Assembly: GCA_024803745.1 (NCBI GenBank)
Contig: JANJXV010000151.1
Coordinates: forward strand, 682,001-746,000
DNA length: 64,000 nucleotides
Direction of reading: 5' to 3'
Origin: Megascapheus bottae
Lineage: Eukaryota; Chordata; Mammalia; Rodentia; Geomyidae
Part shown: positions 46,061 to 60,220 of the stretch, piece by piece
Layout: the number at the start of each line of letters is the position of its first letter
How positions within the stretch are numbered: position 1 is the stretch's first letter
Translations under genes and position numbers: made by a program
The notes under the pieces: model-generated
Told to the model about the DNA's origin: nothing
Databases searched by the model: none
What the model saw: only the letters and a program-made list of their open reading frames with translations

Positions 46061-49056
46061 ATTCTGTGACTTCGCACACCTCCATTCTGACTTCACACAG
46101 CTCCATTCTCTGACTTCCCACACCTCCATTCTATGATTTCACACACCTCCATTCTATGACTTCACACACCTCCATTCTGTGACTTCACACACCTCCATTC
46201 TGAGTTCAAACACCTCCGTTCTGTGACTTAACACACCTCCATTCTGTGACTTCACACAGCTCCATTCTGAGTTCGCACACCTCCATTCTGTGACTTCACA
46301 CACCTCCATTCTGACTTCACACAGCTCCATTCTATGACTTCACACACCTCCATTCTGTGCCTTCACACACCTCCATTCTATGACTTAACACACCTTCATT
46401 CTTACTTAAAAAACATCCATTCTATGACTTCACACACCTCCATTCTATGACTTCACACACCTCCATTCTATGACTTTACACACCTCCATTCTGTGACTTC
46501 ACACACCTCAATTCTGTGACTTCACACACCTCCATTATGACTTCACACACATCCATTCTATGACTTCACACACCTCCAATCTATGACTTCACACACCCAT
46601 TCTGTGACTTCGCACACCTCCATTCTGAGTTCACACAGCTCCATTCTATGACTTCACACACCTCCAATCTGACTTCACACAGCTCCATTCTATGACTTCA
46701 CACACCTCCATTCTGTGACTTCACACACCTCCATTCTATGACTTCACACACCTCCATTGTGACTTCACACACCTCCATTCTATGAGTTCACACACCTCCA
46801 TTCTGACTTCACACACCACCATTCTATGACTTCACACACCTCCATTCTGACTTCACACACCTCCATTCTATGACTTCACACAACTCCATTCTGACTTCAC
46901 ACACCTCCATTCTGTGACTTCACACACCTCCATTATATGACTTCACACAACTCCATTCTGTGACTTCAAACACCTCCATTCTATGACTTCACACACCTCC
47001 ATTCTGTGACTTCACACACCTACATTGTGACTTCACACACCTCCATTCTATGAGTTCACACAAATGCATTGTGAATTCACACACCTCCATTCTGTGACTT
47101 CACACACCTCCATTCTGACTTCACACAACTCCATTCTGACTTCACACACCTCAATTCTGTGACTTAACACAACTCCATTCTCTGATTTCACACACCTCCA
47201 TTCTATGACTTCACACACCTCCATTCTATAACTTCACACACCTCCTTTCTGAGTTGACACACCTCCATTCTATGACTTCACACACCTCCAATCTGACTTC
47301 ACACACCTCCATTTTATGACTTAACACACCTTCATTCTTACTTAACAAACATCCATTCTATGACTTCACACACATCCATTCTATGAATTCACACTCCTCC
47401 ATTCTATGACTTCACACACCTCCATTCTATGACTTCACACACCTCCATTCTGTGACTTCACACACCTCAATTCTGTGACTTCACACACCTCCATTATGAC
47501 TTCACACACATCCATTCTATGACTTCACACACCTCCAATCTATGACTTCACACACCTCCATTCTGTGACTTCACACACCTTCATTCTGAGTTCACACACC
47601 TCCATTCTTTGACTTCACACACCTCCAATCTGACTTCACACACCTCCATTCTATGACTTCACAAACCTCCATTCTGTGCCTTCACACACCTCAATTCTGT
47701 GACTTCACACACCTACATTATGACTTCACACACCCCCATTCTATGACTTCACACACCCCCATTGTGACTTCACACACTCCATTCTATGAGTTCACACACC
47801 TCCATTCTGACTTCACACACTTCCATTCTATGGCTTCACACAGCTGCATTCTGACTTCAGACAACTCCATTTGTGACTTCACACACCACAATTTTGACTT
47901 CAAACACCTTCATTCTGTAACTTCACACACCACCATTCTGTGACTTCACACACCTCCATTTTGACTTCACACACTTCCATTCTTTGACTTAACTCACCTG
48001 CATTCTCTGACTTCACACACCACCATTGTTTGACTTCACAACCTATATTCTTGGACTTCACACACCTCCATTCCATGACTTCACACATCTCCATTTTATG
48101 AGTTCACACACCTCCAATTTGACTTCACACACCTCCATTCTATGACTTCACACACCTTCATTCTACTTCAGAAACATCCATTCTATGACTTCATACACCT
48201 CCATTCTATGACTTCACAAACCTCCATTCTGTGACTTCACACACCTCCGTTCTGAGTTCACACACCTCAATTCCGTGACTTCACACACCTCAATTCTCAC
48301 TTCACACACCTCCATTCTATGACTTCACACAATTCCATTCTATGACTTCACACACCTCCATTCTTTGACTTCACACACCTCCTTTGTGAGTTCACACACC
48401 TCCATTCTGTGACTTCACACACCTCCATTCTGTGACTTCACACACCTCCATTCTGTGACTTCACACACCTCCATTCTATGATTTCTCACACTTCCATTCT
48501 ATTAATTCACACACCTCCATTCTGTGACTTCACACAACTCCAATCTATGACTTCCCACACCTCCATGCTGTGACTTCGCACACCTCCATTCTGAGTTCAC
48601 AAACCTCCATTCTGTGACTTAACTCACCTTCATTCTTTGACTTCACACACCTCCATTCTATGACTTCACAGACCTCCAGTCTTTGACTTAACACCTCTCC
48701 ATTCTGTGACTTCACACACCTCCATTCTATAACTTCACACACTTCCATTGTGACTTCCCACACCTACAATCTGAGTTCACACACCTCCGTTCTGACTTCA
48801 CACACCTCCATTCTATGACTTCACACACCTCCATTCTATGACTTCACACACCTGAATTCTGTGACTTCACACGACTCCATTATGACTTCACACACCTCCA
48901 TTCTATGACTTCACACACCGCCATTCTATGACTTCACACAGCTAGATTCTGTGACTTCACACACCTCCATTCTGAGTTCACACACCTCCATTCTCTGACT
49001 TCACACACCTCCATTCTGACTTCACAGAGCTCCATAAAATGACTTCACACACCTCC
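46061..49056 (+). repeat. Sub-repeat S, copy 2 (2996 bp)
   Basis: This is the full-length form. Over its last 1.4 kb it is nearly identical to copy 1 at an offset of 2996 bp; for example, the chance reading frames at 44657 and 47653 translate identically. It holds AAATGCATTG at 47062, TATATTCTTGGA at 48044 and a CTCCATAAAATGAC monomer near 49033. It is the template-like copy for 56,467-58,879. Confidence 0.85.
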
Positions 49057-50399
49057 ATTCTGTGACTTCGCACACCTCCATTCTGACTTCACACAGCTCC
49101 ATTCTCTGACTTCCCACACCTCCATTCTATGATTTCACACACCTCCATTCTATGACTTCACACACCTCCATTCTGTGACTTCACACACCTCCATTCTGAG
49201 TTCAAACACCTCCGTTCTGTGACTTAACACACCTCCATTCTGTGACTTCACACAGCTCCATTCTGAGTTCGCACACCTCCATTCTGTGACTTCACACACC
49301 TCCATTCTGACTTCACACAGCTCCATTCTATGACTTCACACACCTCCATTCTGTGCCTTCACACACCTCCATTCTATGACTTAACACACCTTCATACTTA
49401 CTTAACAAACATCCATTCTATGACTTCACACACCTCCATTCTATGACTTCACACACCTCCATTCTATGACTTCACACACCTCCATTCTGTGACATCACAC
49501 ACCTCAATTCTGTGAATTCACACACGTCCATTATGACTTCACACACATCCATTCTATGACTTCACACACCTCCAATCTATGACTTCACACACCTCCATTC
49601 TTTGACTTCACACACCTCCAATCTAACTTCACACAGCTCCATTCTATGACTTCACACACCTCCATTGTGACTTCACACACCTCCATTCTATGAGTTCACA
49701 CACCTCCATTCTGACTTCACACACCACCATTCTATGACTTCACACACCTCCATTCTGACTTCACACATCTCCATTCTATGACTTCACACAACTCCATTCT
49801 GACTTCACACACCTCCATTCTGTGACTTCACACACCTCCATTATATGACGTCACACACCTCCATTCTGTGACTTCAAACACCTCCATTCTTTGACTTCAC
49901 ACACCTCCATTCTGTGACTTCACACAACTCCATTCTGACTTCACACACCTCCATTCTGACTTCACACACCTCAATTCTGTGACTTAACACAACTCCATTC
50001 TATGATTTCACACACCTCCATTCTATGACTTCACACACCTCCATTCTATAACTTCACACACCTCCTTTCTGAGTTGACACACCTCCATTCTCTGACTTCA
50101 CGCACCTCCAATCTGACTTCACACACCTCCATTTTAGTACTTAACACACCTTCATTCTTACTTAACAAACATCCATTCTATGACTTCACACACCTCCATT
50201 CTATGACTTCTCAAACCTCCATTCTATGACTTCACACACCTCCATTCTATGACTTCACAAACCTCCATTCTGTGACTTCACACACCTCAATTCTGTGACT
50301 TCACAAACCTCCATTATGACTTCACACACATCCATTCTATGACTTCACACACATCCATTCTATGACTTCACACACCTCCAATCTATGACTTCACACACC
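49057..50399 (+). repeat. Sub-repeat S, copy 3, truncated (about 1.3 kb)
   Basis: It begins in phase with copies 1 and 2, with CTTACTTAACAAAC at 49397, and then loses parts of the unit, including AAATGCATTG and TATATTCTTGGA. It carries private variants CACCTTCATACTTAC, CATTTTAGTACTTAAC and a TGACGTCA palindrome at 49846. It ends at the macro-unit junction near 50,395. An equivalent truncated copy lies at 58,880-60,220. Confidence 0.8.
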
Positions 50400-53300
50400 T
50401 CCATTCTGTGACTTCACACACCTCCATTCTGTGACTTCACACACCTCCATTTTGACTTCACACACTTCCATTCTTTGACTTAACTCACCTGCATTCTGTG
50501 ACTTCACACGCCACCATTGTTTGACTTCACAACCTATATTCTTGGACTTCACACACCTCCATTCCATGACTTCACACATCTCCATTTTATGAGTTCACAC
50601 ACCTCCAATTTGACTTCACACACCTCCATTCTATGACTTCACACACCTTCATTCTACTTCAGAAACATCCATTCTATGACTTCACACACCTCCATTCTAT
50701 GACTTCACAAACCTCCATTCTGTGACTTCACACACCTCCATTCTGTGACTTCACACACTTCAATTCTGTGACTTCACACACCTCCATTCTATGATTTCTC
50801 ACACCTCCATTCTATTAATTCACACACCTCCATTCTGACTTCACACAGCTCCATTCTATGACTTCACACACCTCCATTCTGTGCCTTCACACACCTCCAT
50901 TCTATGACTTAACACACCTTCATTCTTACTTAACAAACATCCATTCTATGACTTCACACACCTCCATTCTATGACTTCACACACCCCCATTCTATGACTT
51001 CACACACCTCCATTCTGTGACTTCACATACCTCAATTCTGTGACTTCACACACCTCCATTATGACTTCACACACATCCATTCTATGACTTCACACAGCTC
51101 CATTCTATGACTTCACACACCTCCATTCTGTGACTTCACACACGTCCATTCTGAGTTCACACAGCTCCATTCTATGACTTCACACACCTCCATTCTGTGA
51201 CTTCACACACCTCCATTCTATGACTTCACACACCTCCATTGTGACTTCACACACCTCCATTCTATGAGTTCACACACCTCCATTCTGACTTCACACACCT
51301 CCATTTTATGACTTCACACACCTCCATTCTGACTTCACACACCTCCATTCTATGACTTCACACAACTCCATTCTGACTTCACCAACCCCATTCTGTGACT
51401 TCACACACCTCCATTATATGGCTTCACACACCTCCATTCTGTGACTTCAAAAACCTCCATTCTATGACTTCACACACCTCCATTCTGTGACTTCACACAC
51501 CTACATTGTGACTTCACAGACCTCCATTCTATGAGTTCACACAAATGCATTGTGAATTCACACACCTCCATTCTATGACTTCACACACCTCTATTCTGAC
51601 TTCACACACATCCATTCTGACTTCACACACCTCAATTCTGTGACTTAACACAACTCCATTCTATGATTTCACACACCTCCATTCTATGACTTCACACACC
51701 TCCATTATATGACTTCACACACCTCCTTTCTGAGTTGACACACCTCCATTCTATGACTTCACACACCTCCAATCTGACTTCACCCACCTCCATTTTATGA
51801 CTTCACACACTTCCATTCTGTGACTTCAAAAACCTCAATTCTATGACTACACACACCTCCATTGTGACTTCACACACCATCATTCTATGAGTTCACACAC
51901 CGCCATTCTGACTTCACTCACCTCCATTCTGTGACTTCACACAGCTCCATTCTGACTTCACACAGCTCCATTCTATGACTTCGCACACATCTTCTGACTT
52001 CACACACCTCCATTCTTTGACTTCACACACCTCCATTCTGATTTCACACACCTCCATTCTCTGACGACAAACACCTCCATTCTGTGACTTCACACACCTC
52101 CATTCTATGACTTCACACACCTCAATTCTATGACTTCACACACCCCCATTGTGTGACTTCACACACCTCCATTCTATGACTTCACACACCTCCATTCTGT
52201 GACTTCACACACCTCCATTCTGAGTTCACACACCTCCATTTTGTGATTTCACACACCTCCATTCTGTGACTTCACACACCTCCATTCTATGACTTCACAC
52301 ACCTAAAGTCTATGACTTCACAAACCTCCATTCTATGACTTCACACACCTCCATTCTGTGACTTCACACACCTCCATTCTTTGACTTCACACACCTCCAT
52401 TCTGTGACTTCACACACCTGCATTCTCTGACCTCACACACCTCCATTCTATGACTTCGCACACCTGCATTGTGACTTCACACACCTCCATTCTATGAGTT
52501 CACACACCTCCATTCTGACTTCACACACCTCCATTCTATGACTTCACACACCTCCATTCTGACTTCACACACCTCCATTCTATGACTTCACACAACTCCA
52601 TCTGACTTCACACACCTCCATTCCATGACTTCATACACCTGCATTCGATGAATTCACACACCTCCATTCTTTGTCTTCATGCACCTCCATTCTATGAGTT
52701 CACACACCTCCATTCTGTGACTTCACACACCTTTATTGTTTGACTTCACACACCTCCATTCTTTGACTTCACACACCTACATTCCATGACTTCACACACT
52801 TCCAATCTATGAGTTCACACACCTCCATTCTATGAGTTCACACACCTCCATTTTGACTTCACACACCTCCATTCTTTGACTTCATACACCTACGTTCTCA
52901 CTTCAGAAACATCCATTCTATGACTTCACGCACCTCCATTATATGACTTCACACACCTCATTTCTGAGTTGACACACCTCCATTCTGTGATTTCACACAC
53001 CTCCAATTTGACTTCACACACCCCCATTCTATGACTTCACACACCCCCATTGTGACTTCACACACTCCATTCTATGAGTTCACACACCACCATTCTGACT
53101 TCACACACCTCCATTCTATGGCTTCACACAGCTGCATTCTGACTTCAGACACCTTCATTCTGTGACTTCACACACCTCCATTCTGTGACTTCACACACCT
53201 CCATTTTGACTTCACACACTTCCATTCTTTGACTTAACATACCTGCATTCTGTGACTTCACACACCACAATTGTTTGACTTCACACACCTATATTCTTGG

Positions 53301-56300
53301 ACTTCACACACCTCCATTCCATGACTTCACACATCTCCATTTTATGAGTTCACACACCTCCATTTTGACTTCACACACCTCCATTCTATGACTTCACACA
53401 CCTTCATTCTACTTCGGAAACATCCATTCTATGACTTCACACACCTCTATTCTATGACTTCACAAACCTCCATGCTCGACTTCACACACCTCCATTCTGA
53501 GTTCACACACCTCAATTCCGTGACTTCACACACCTCAATTTTCACTTCACACACCTCCATTCTATGACTTCACACAATTCCATTCTATGACTTCACACAC
53601 CTCCATTCTTTGACTTCACACACCTCCATTGTGAGTTCACACACCTCCATTCTGTGACTTCACACACCTCCATTATGTAACTTCACACACCTCCATTCTG
53701 TGACTTCATGCACCTCCATTCTATGATTTCTCACACCTACATTCTATTTATTCACACACCTCCATTCTGTGACTTCACACATCTCCATTCTATGACTTCC
53801 CACACCTCCATTCTGTGACTTCACACACCTCCATTCTGAGTTCACAAACCTCCATTCCGTGACTTAACGCACCTTTATTCTGTGACTTCACACACCTCCA
53901 TTCTATGACTTCACACACCTCCATTCTATGAGTTTACACACCTCCAGTCTTTGACTTCACACCGCTCCATTCTGTGACTTCACACACCTCCATTCTATAA
54001 CTTCTCACACGTCCATTGTGACTTCCCACACCTCCAATCTGAGTTCACACACCTCCGTTCTGACTTCACACACTTCCATTCTATGACTTCACACACCTCC
54101 GTTCTGTGACTTCACACACCTCAATTCTGTGAGTTCACACGCCTCCATTATGACTTCACACACCTCTATTCTATGACTTCACACACCTCCATTCTATGAC
54201 TTCACAAACCTAGATTCTGTGACTTCACACACCTCCATTCTGAGTTCACACACCTCCACTCTGTGACTTAACACACCTCCATTTTGTGACTTCACACACC
54301 TCCATTCTGAGTTCACACACCTCCATTCTGTGACTTCACACACCTCCATTCTGACTTCACACAGCTCCATGCTATGACTTCACACACCTCCATTCTGTGC
54401 CTTCACACACCTCCATTCTATGACTTCACACACCTCCATTCTATGACTTCACACACCTCCATTCTATGACTTCACAAACCTCCATTCTGTGCCTTCACAC
54501 ACCTCAATCCTGTGACTTCACACACCTCCATTATGACTTCACACACCCCCATTCTATGACTTCACACACCCCCATTGTGACTTCACACACTCCATTCTAT
54601 GAGTTCACACACCTCCATTCTGACTTCACACACTTCCATTCTATGGCTTTACACAGCTGCATTCTGACTTCAGACACCTCCATTTGTGACTTCACACACC
54701 ACAATTTTGACTTCAAACACCTTCATTCTGTGACTTCACACACCTCCATTCTGTGACTTCACACACCTCCATTTTGACTTCACACACTTCCATTCTTTGA
54801 CTTAACACACCTACATTCTGTGACTTCACACACCACCATTGTTTGACTTCACAACCTATATTCTTGGACTTCACACACCTCCATTCCATGACTTCACACA
54901 TCTCCATTTTTGAGTTCACACACCTCCAATTTGACTTCACACACCTCCATTCTATGACTTCACACACCTTCATTCTACTTCAGAATCATCCATTCTATGA
55001 CTTCACACACCTCCATTCTATGACTTCACAAACCTCCATTCTGTGACTTCACACACCTCCGTTCTGAGTTCACACACCTCAATTCCATGACTTCAAACAC
55101 CTCAATTCTCACTTCACACACCTCCATTCTATGACTTCACACAATTCCATTCAATGACTTCACACACCTCCATTCTTTGACTTCACACACCTCCATTGTG
55201 AGTTCACACACCTCAATTCTGTGACTTCACACACCTCCATTCTGAGTTCACAAACCTCCATTCTGTGACTTAACGCACCTTCATTCTGTGACTTCACACA
55301 CCTCCATTCTATGACTTCACACACCTCCATTCTATGAGTTCACACACGTCCATTCTATGACTTCACACACCTCCAGTCTTTGACTTCACACCCCTCCATT
55401 CTGTGACTTCACACACCTCCATTCTATAACTTCACACACTTCCATTGTGACTTCCCACACCTCCAATCTATGACTTCACACACCTCCATTCTGTGACTTC
55501 ACACACCTTCATTCTGAGTTCACACACCTCCATTCTTTGACTTCACACACCTCCAATCTGACTTCCCACACCTCCAATCTATGACTTCACACACCTCCAT
55601 TCTGTGACTTCACACACCTTCATTCTGATTTCACACACCTCCATTCTTTGACTTCACACACCTCCAATCTGACTTCACACTCCTCCATTCTATGACTTCA
55701 CAAAACTCCATTCTGTGCCTTCACACACCTCAATTCTCTGACTTCACACACCTCCATTATGACTTCACACACCCCCATTCTAGGACTTCACACACCCACA
55801 TTGTGACTTCACACACTCCATTCTATGAGTTCACACACCTCCATTCTGACTTCACACACTTCCATTCTATGGCTTCACACAGCTGCATTCTGACTTCAGA
55901 CAACTCCATTTGTGACTTCACACACCACAATTTTGACTTCAAACACCTTCATTCTGTGACTTCACACACCTCCATTCTATGAGTTCACACACCACCATTC
56001 TATGACTTCACACACCTCCATTCTATGAGTTCACACACGTCCATTCTGTGACTTCACACACCTCCATTCTATAACTTCACACACTTCCATTGTGACTTCA
56101 CACACCTCCAATCTGAGTTCACACACCTCCGTTCTGACTTCAAACAGCTCCATTCTATGACTTCACACACCTCCATTCTATGACTTCACACACCTGAATT
56201 CTGTGACTTCACACGCCTCCATTATGACTTCACACACCTCCATTCTATGACTTTACACACCTCCATTCTATGACTTCACACAGCTAGATTCTGTGACTTC

Positions 56301-56466
56301 ACACACCTCCATTCTGAGTTCAAACACCTCCGTTCTGTGACTTAACACACCTCCATTCTGTGACTTCACACACCTCCATTCTATAACTTCACACACTTCC
56401 ATTGTGACTTCACACACCTCCAATCTGAGTTCACACACCTCCGTTCTGACTTCACACACCTCCATT

Positions 56467-58879
56467 CTATGACTTCACACACCTCCATTCTGTGACTTCA
56501 CACACCTCCATTCTATGACTTCACACACCTCCATTGTGACTTCACACACCTCCATTCTATGAGTTCACACACCTCCATTCTGACTTCACACACCACCATT
56601 CTATGACTTCACACACCTCCATTCTGACTTCACACACCTCCATTCTATGACTTCACACAACTCCATTCTGACTTCACACACCTCCATTCTGTGACTTCAC
56701 ACACCTCCATTATATGACTTCACACAACTCCATTCTGTGACTTCAAACACCTCCATTCTTTGACTTCACACACCTCCATTCTGTGACTTCACACACCTAC
56801 ATTGTGACTTCACACACCTCCATTCTATGAGTTCACACAAATGCATTGTGAATTCACACACCTCCATTCTGTGACTTCACACACCTCCATTCTGACTTCA
56901 CACAACTCCATTCTGACTTCACACACCTCAATTCTGTGACTTAACACAACTCCATTCTCTGATTTCACACACCTCCATTCTATGACTTCACACACCTCCA
57001 TTCTATAACTTCACACACCTCCTTTCTGAGTTGACACACCTCCATTCTATGACTTCACACACCTCCAATCTGACTTCACACACCTCCATTTTATGACTTA
57101 ACACACCTTCATTCTTACTTAACAAACATCCATTCTATGACTTCACACACATCCATTCTATGAATTCACACTCCTCCATTCTATGACTTCACACACCTCC
57201 ATTCTATGACTTCACACACCTCCATTCTGTGACTTCACACACCTCAATTCTGTGACTTCACACACCTCCATTATGACTTCACACACATCCATTCTATGAC
57301 TTCACACACCTCCAATCTATGACTTCACACACCTCCATTCTGTGACTTCACACACCTTCATTCTGAGTTCACACACCTCCATTCTTTGACTTCACACACC
57401 TCCAATCTGACTTCACACACCTCCATTCTATGACTTCACACACCTCCATTCTGTGCCTTCACACACCTCAATTCTGTGACTTCACACACCTACATTATGA
57501 CTTCACACACCCCCATTCTATGACTTCACACACCCCCATTGTGACTTCACACACTCCATTCTATGAGTTCACACACCTCCATTCTGACTTCACACACTTC
57601 CATTCTATGGCTTCACACAGCTGCATTCTGACTTCAGACAACTCCATTTGTGACTTCACACACCACAATTTTGACTTCAAACACCTTCATTCTGTAACTT
57701 CACACACCACCATTCTGTGACTTCACACACCTCCATTTTGACTTCACACACTTCCATTCTTTGACATAACTCACCTGCATTCTCTGACTTCACACACCAC
57801 CATTGTTTGACTTCACAACCTATATTCTTGGACTTCACACACCTCCATTCCATGACTTCACACATCTCCATTTTATGAGTTCACACACCTCCAATTTGAC
57901 TTCACACACCTCCATTCTATGACTTCACACACCTTCATTCTACTTCAGAAACATCCATTCTATGACTTCATACACCTCCATTCTATGACTTCACAAACCT
58001 CCATTCTGTGACTTCACACACCTCCGTTCTGAGTTCACACACCTCCATTCTGTGACTTCACATACCTCCATTCTGACTTCACACACCTCCATTCTATGAC
58101 TTCACACAATTCCATTATATGACTTCACACACCTCCATTCTTTGACTTCACACACCTCCTTTGTGAGTTCACACACCTCCATTCTGTGACTTCACACACC
58201 TCCATTCTGTGACTTCACACACCTCCATTCTGTGACTTCACACACCTCCATTCTATGATTTCTCACACTTCCATTCTATTAATTCACACACCTCCATTCT
58301 GTGACTTCACACAACTCCATTCTATGACTTCCCACACCTCCATGCTGTGACTTCGCACACCTCCATTCTGAGTTCACAAACCTCCATTCTGTGACTTAAC
58401 TCACCTTCATTCTTTGACTTCACACACCTCCATTCTATGACTTCACACACCTCCATTCTATGAGTTCCCACACGTCCATTCTATGACTTCACAGACCTCC
58501 AGTCTTTGACTTAACACCTCTCCATTCTGTGACTTCACACACCTCCATTCTATAACTTCACACACTTCCATTGTGACTTCCCACACCTACAATCTGAGTT
58601 CACACACCTCCGTTCTGACTTCACACACCTCCATTCTATGACTTCACACACCTCTATTCTATGACTTCACACACCTGAATTCTGTGACTTCACACGACTC
58701 CATTATGACTTCACACACCTCCATTCTATGACTTCACACACCGCCATTCTATGACTTCACACAGCTAGATTCTGTGACTTCACACACCTCCATTCTGAGT
58801 TCACACACCTCCATTCTCTGACTTCACACACCTCCATTCTGACTTCACAGAGCTCCATAAAATGACTTCACACACCTCC
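56467..58879 (+). repeat. Sub-repeat S, partial copy in macro-unit 2
   Basis: It matches 46,690-49,056 at 9777 bp (AAATGCATTG 47062/56839, TATATTCTTGGA 48044/57821). A 46 bp, two-monomer gain near 58,440, with the private variant TGAGTTCCCACACG, shifts the offset to 9823 bp. The left boundary joins directly to a run otherwise found near 43,295, which marks a deletion junction. Confidence 0.8.
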
Positions 58880-60220
58880 ATTCTGTGACTTCGCACACCT
58901 CCATTCTGACTTCACACAGCTCCATTCTCTGACTTCCCACACCTCCATTCTATGATTTCACACACCTCCATTCTATGACTTCACACACCTCCATTCTGTG
59001 ACTTCACACACCTCCATTCTGAGTTCAAACACCTCCGTTCTGTGACTTAACACACCTCCATTCTGTGACTTCACACAGCTCCATTCTGAGTTCGCACACC
59101 TCCATTCTGTGAGTTCACACACCTCCATTCTGACTTCACACAGCTCCATTCTATGACTTCACACACCTCCATTCTGTGCCTTCACACACCTCCATTCTAT
59201 GACTTAACACACCTTCATACTTACTTAACAAACATCCATTCTATGACTTCACACACCTCCATTCTATGACTTCACACACCTCCATTCTATGACTTCACAC
59301 ACCTCCATTCTGTGACATCACACACCTCAATTCTGTGAATTCACACACGTCCATTATGACTTCACACACATCCATTCTATGACTTCACACACCTCCAATC
59401 TATGACTTCACACACCTCCATTCTTTGACTTCACACACCTCCAATCTAACTTCACACAGCTCCATTCTATGACTTCACACACCTCCATTGTGACTTCACA
59501 CACCTCCATTCTATGAGTTCACACACCTCCATTCTGACTTCACACACCACCATTCTATGACTTCACACACCTCCATTCTGACTTCACACATCTCCATTCT
59601 ATGACTTCACACAACTCCATTCTGACTTCACACACCTCCATTCTGTGACTTCACACACCTCCATTATATGACTTCACACACCTCCATTCTGTGACTTCAA
59701 ACACCTCCATTCTTTGACTTCACACACCTCCATTCTGTGACTTCACACAACTCCATTCTGACTTCACACACCTCCATTCTGACTTCACACACCTCAATTC
59801 TGTGACTTAACACAACTCCATTCTATGATTTCACACACCTCCATTCTATGACTTCACACACCTCCATTCTATAACTTCACACACCTCCTTTCTGAGTTGA
59901 CACACCTCCATTCTCTGACTTCACGCACCTCCAATCTGACTTCACACACCTCCATTTTAGTACTTAACACACCTTCATTCTTACTTAACAAACATCCATT
60001 CTATGACTTCACACACCTCCATTCTATGACTTCTCAAACCTCCATTCTATGACTTCACACACCTCCATTCTATGACTTCACAAACCTCCATTCTGTGACT
60101 TCACACACCTCAATTCTGTGACTTCACAAACCTCCATTATGACTTCACACACATCCATTCTATGACTTCACACACATCCATTCTATGACTTCACACACCT
60201 CCAATCTATGACTTCACACA
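58880..60220 (+). repeat. Sub-repeat S, truncated copy matching 49,057-50,399
   Basis: It shares the private variants CACCTTCATACTTAC (59,211) and CATTTTAGTACTTAAC with the 49,057 copy at 9823 bp. Unlike that copy, it is not cut at the macro-unit junction: past about 60,225 it runs on into ACACCTTCCTTCTGAG. It therefore retains the sequence that followed before the junction near 50,395 was made. Confidence 0.75.

Larger units (their letters stand above)
37340..50399 (+). repeat. 13,060 bp macro-unit, copy 1
   Basis: Landmarks recur at exactly 13,060 bp: TATATTCTTGGA 37475/50535, 40230/53290 and 41797/54857; AAATGCATTG 38483/51543; CCTCATTTCTG 39896/52956. The unit includes the second copy of the roughly 8 kb block (from about 37,775) and then the 2.75/3.0 kb sub-repeats from 43,312. 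The right edge is placed near 50,390-50,400, where the sequence jumps from a CTCCAATCTATG run back to the phase found at about 37,340. Confidence 0.85.
50400..60220 (+). repeat. 13 kb macro-unit, copy 2, shortened by 3.4 kb
   Basis: It follows 37,340-43,295 at an offset of 13,060 bp, rising to 13,152 and then 13,175 bp after gains of whole monomers near 55,310-55,590 and 56,165. At about 56,467 the offset drops to 9777 bp and the sequence follows 46,690-50,399. The copy therefore lacks the equivalent of roughly 43,295-46,690, close to one sub-repeat S plus part of another. Its TATATTCTTGGA copies are at 50535, 53290, 54857 and 57821. Confidence 0.8.
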
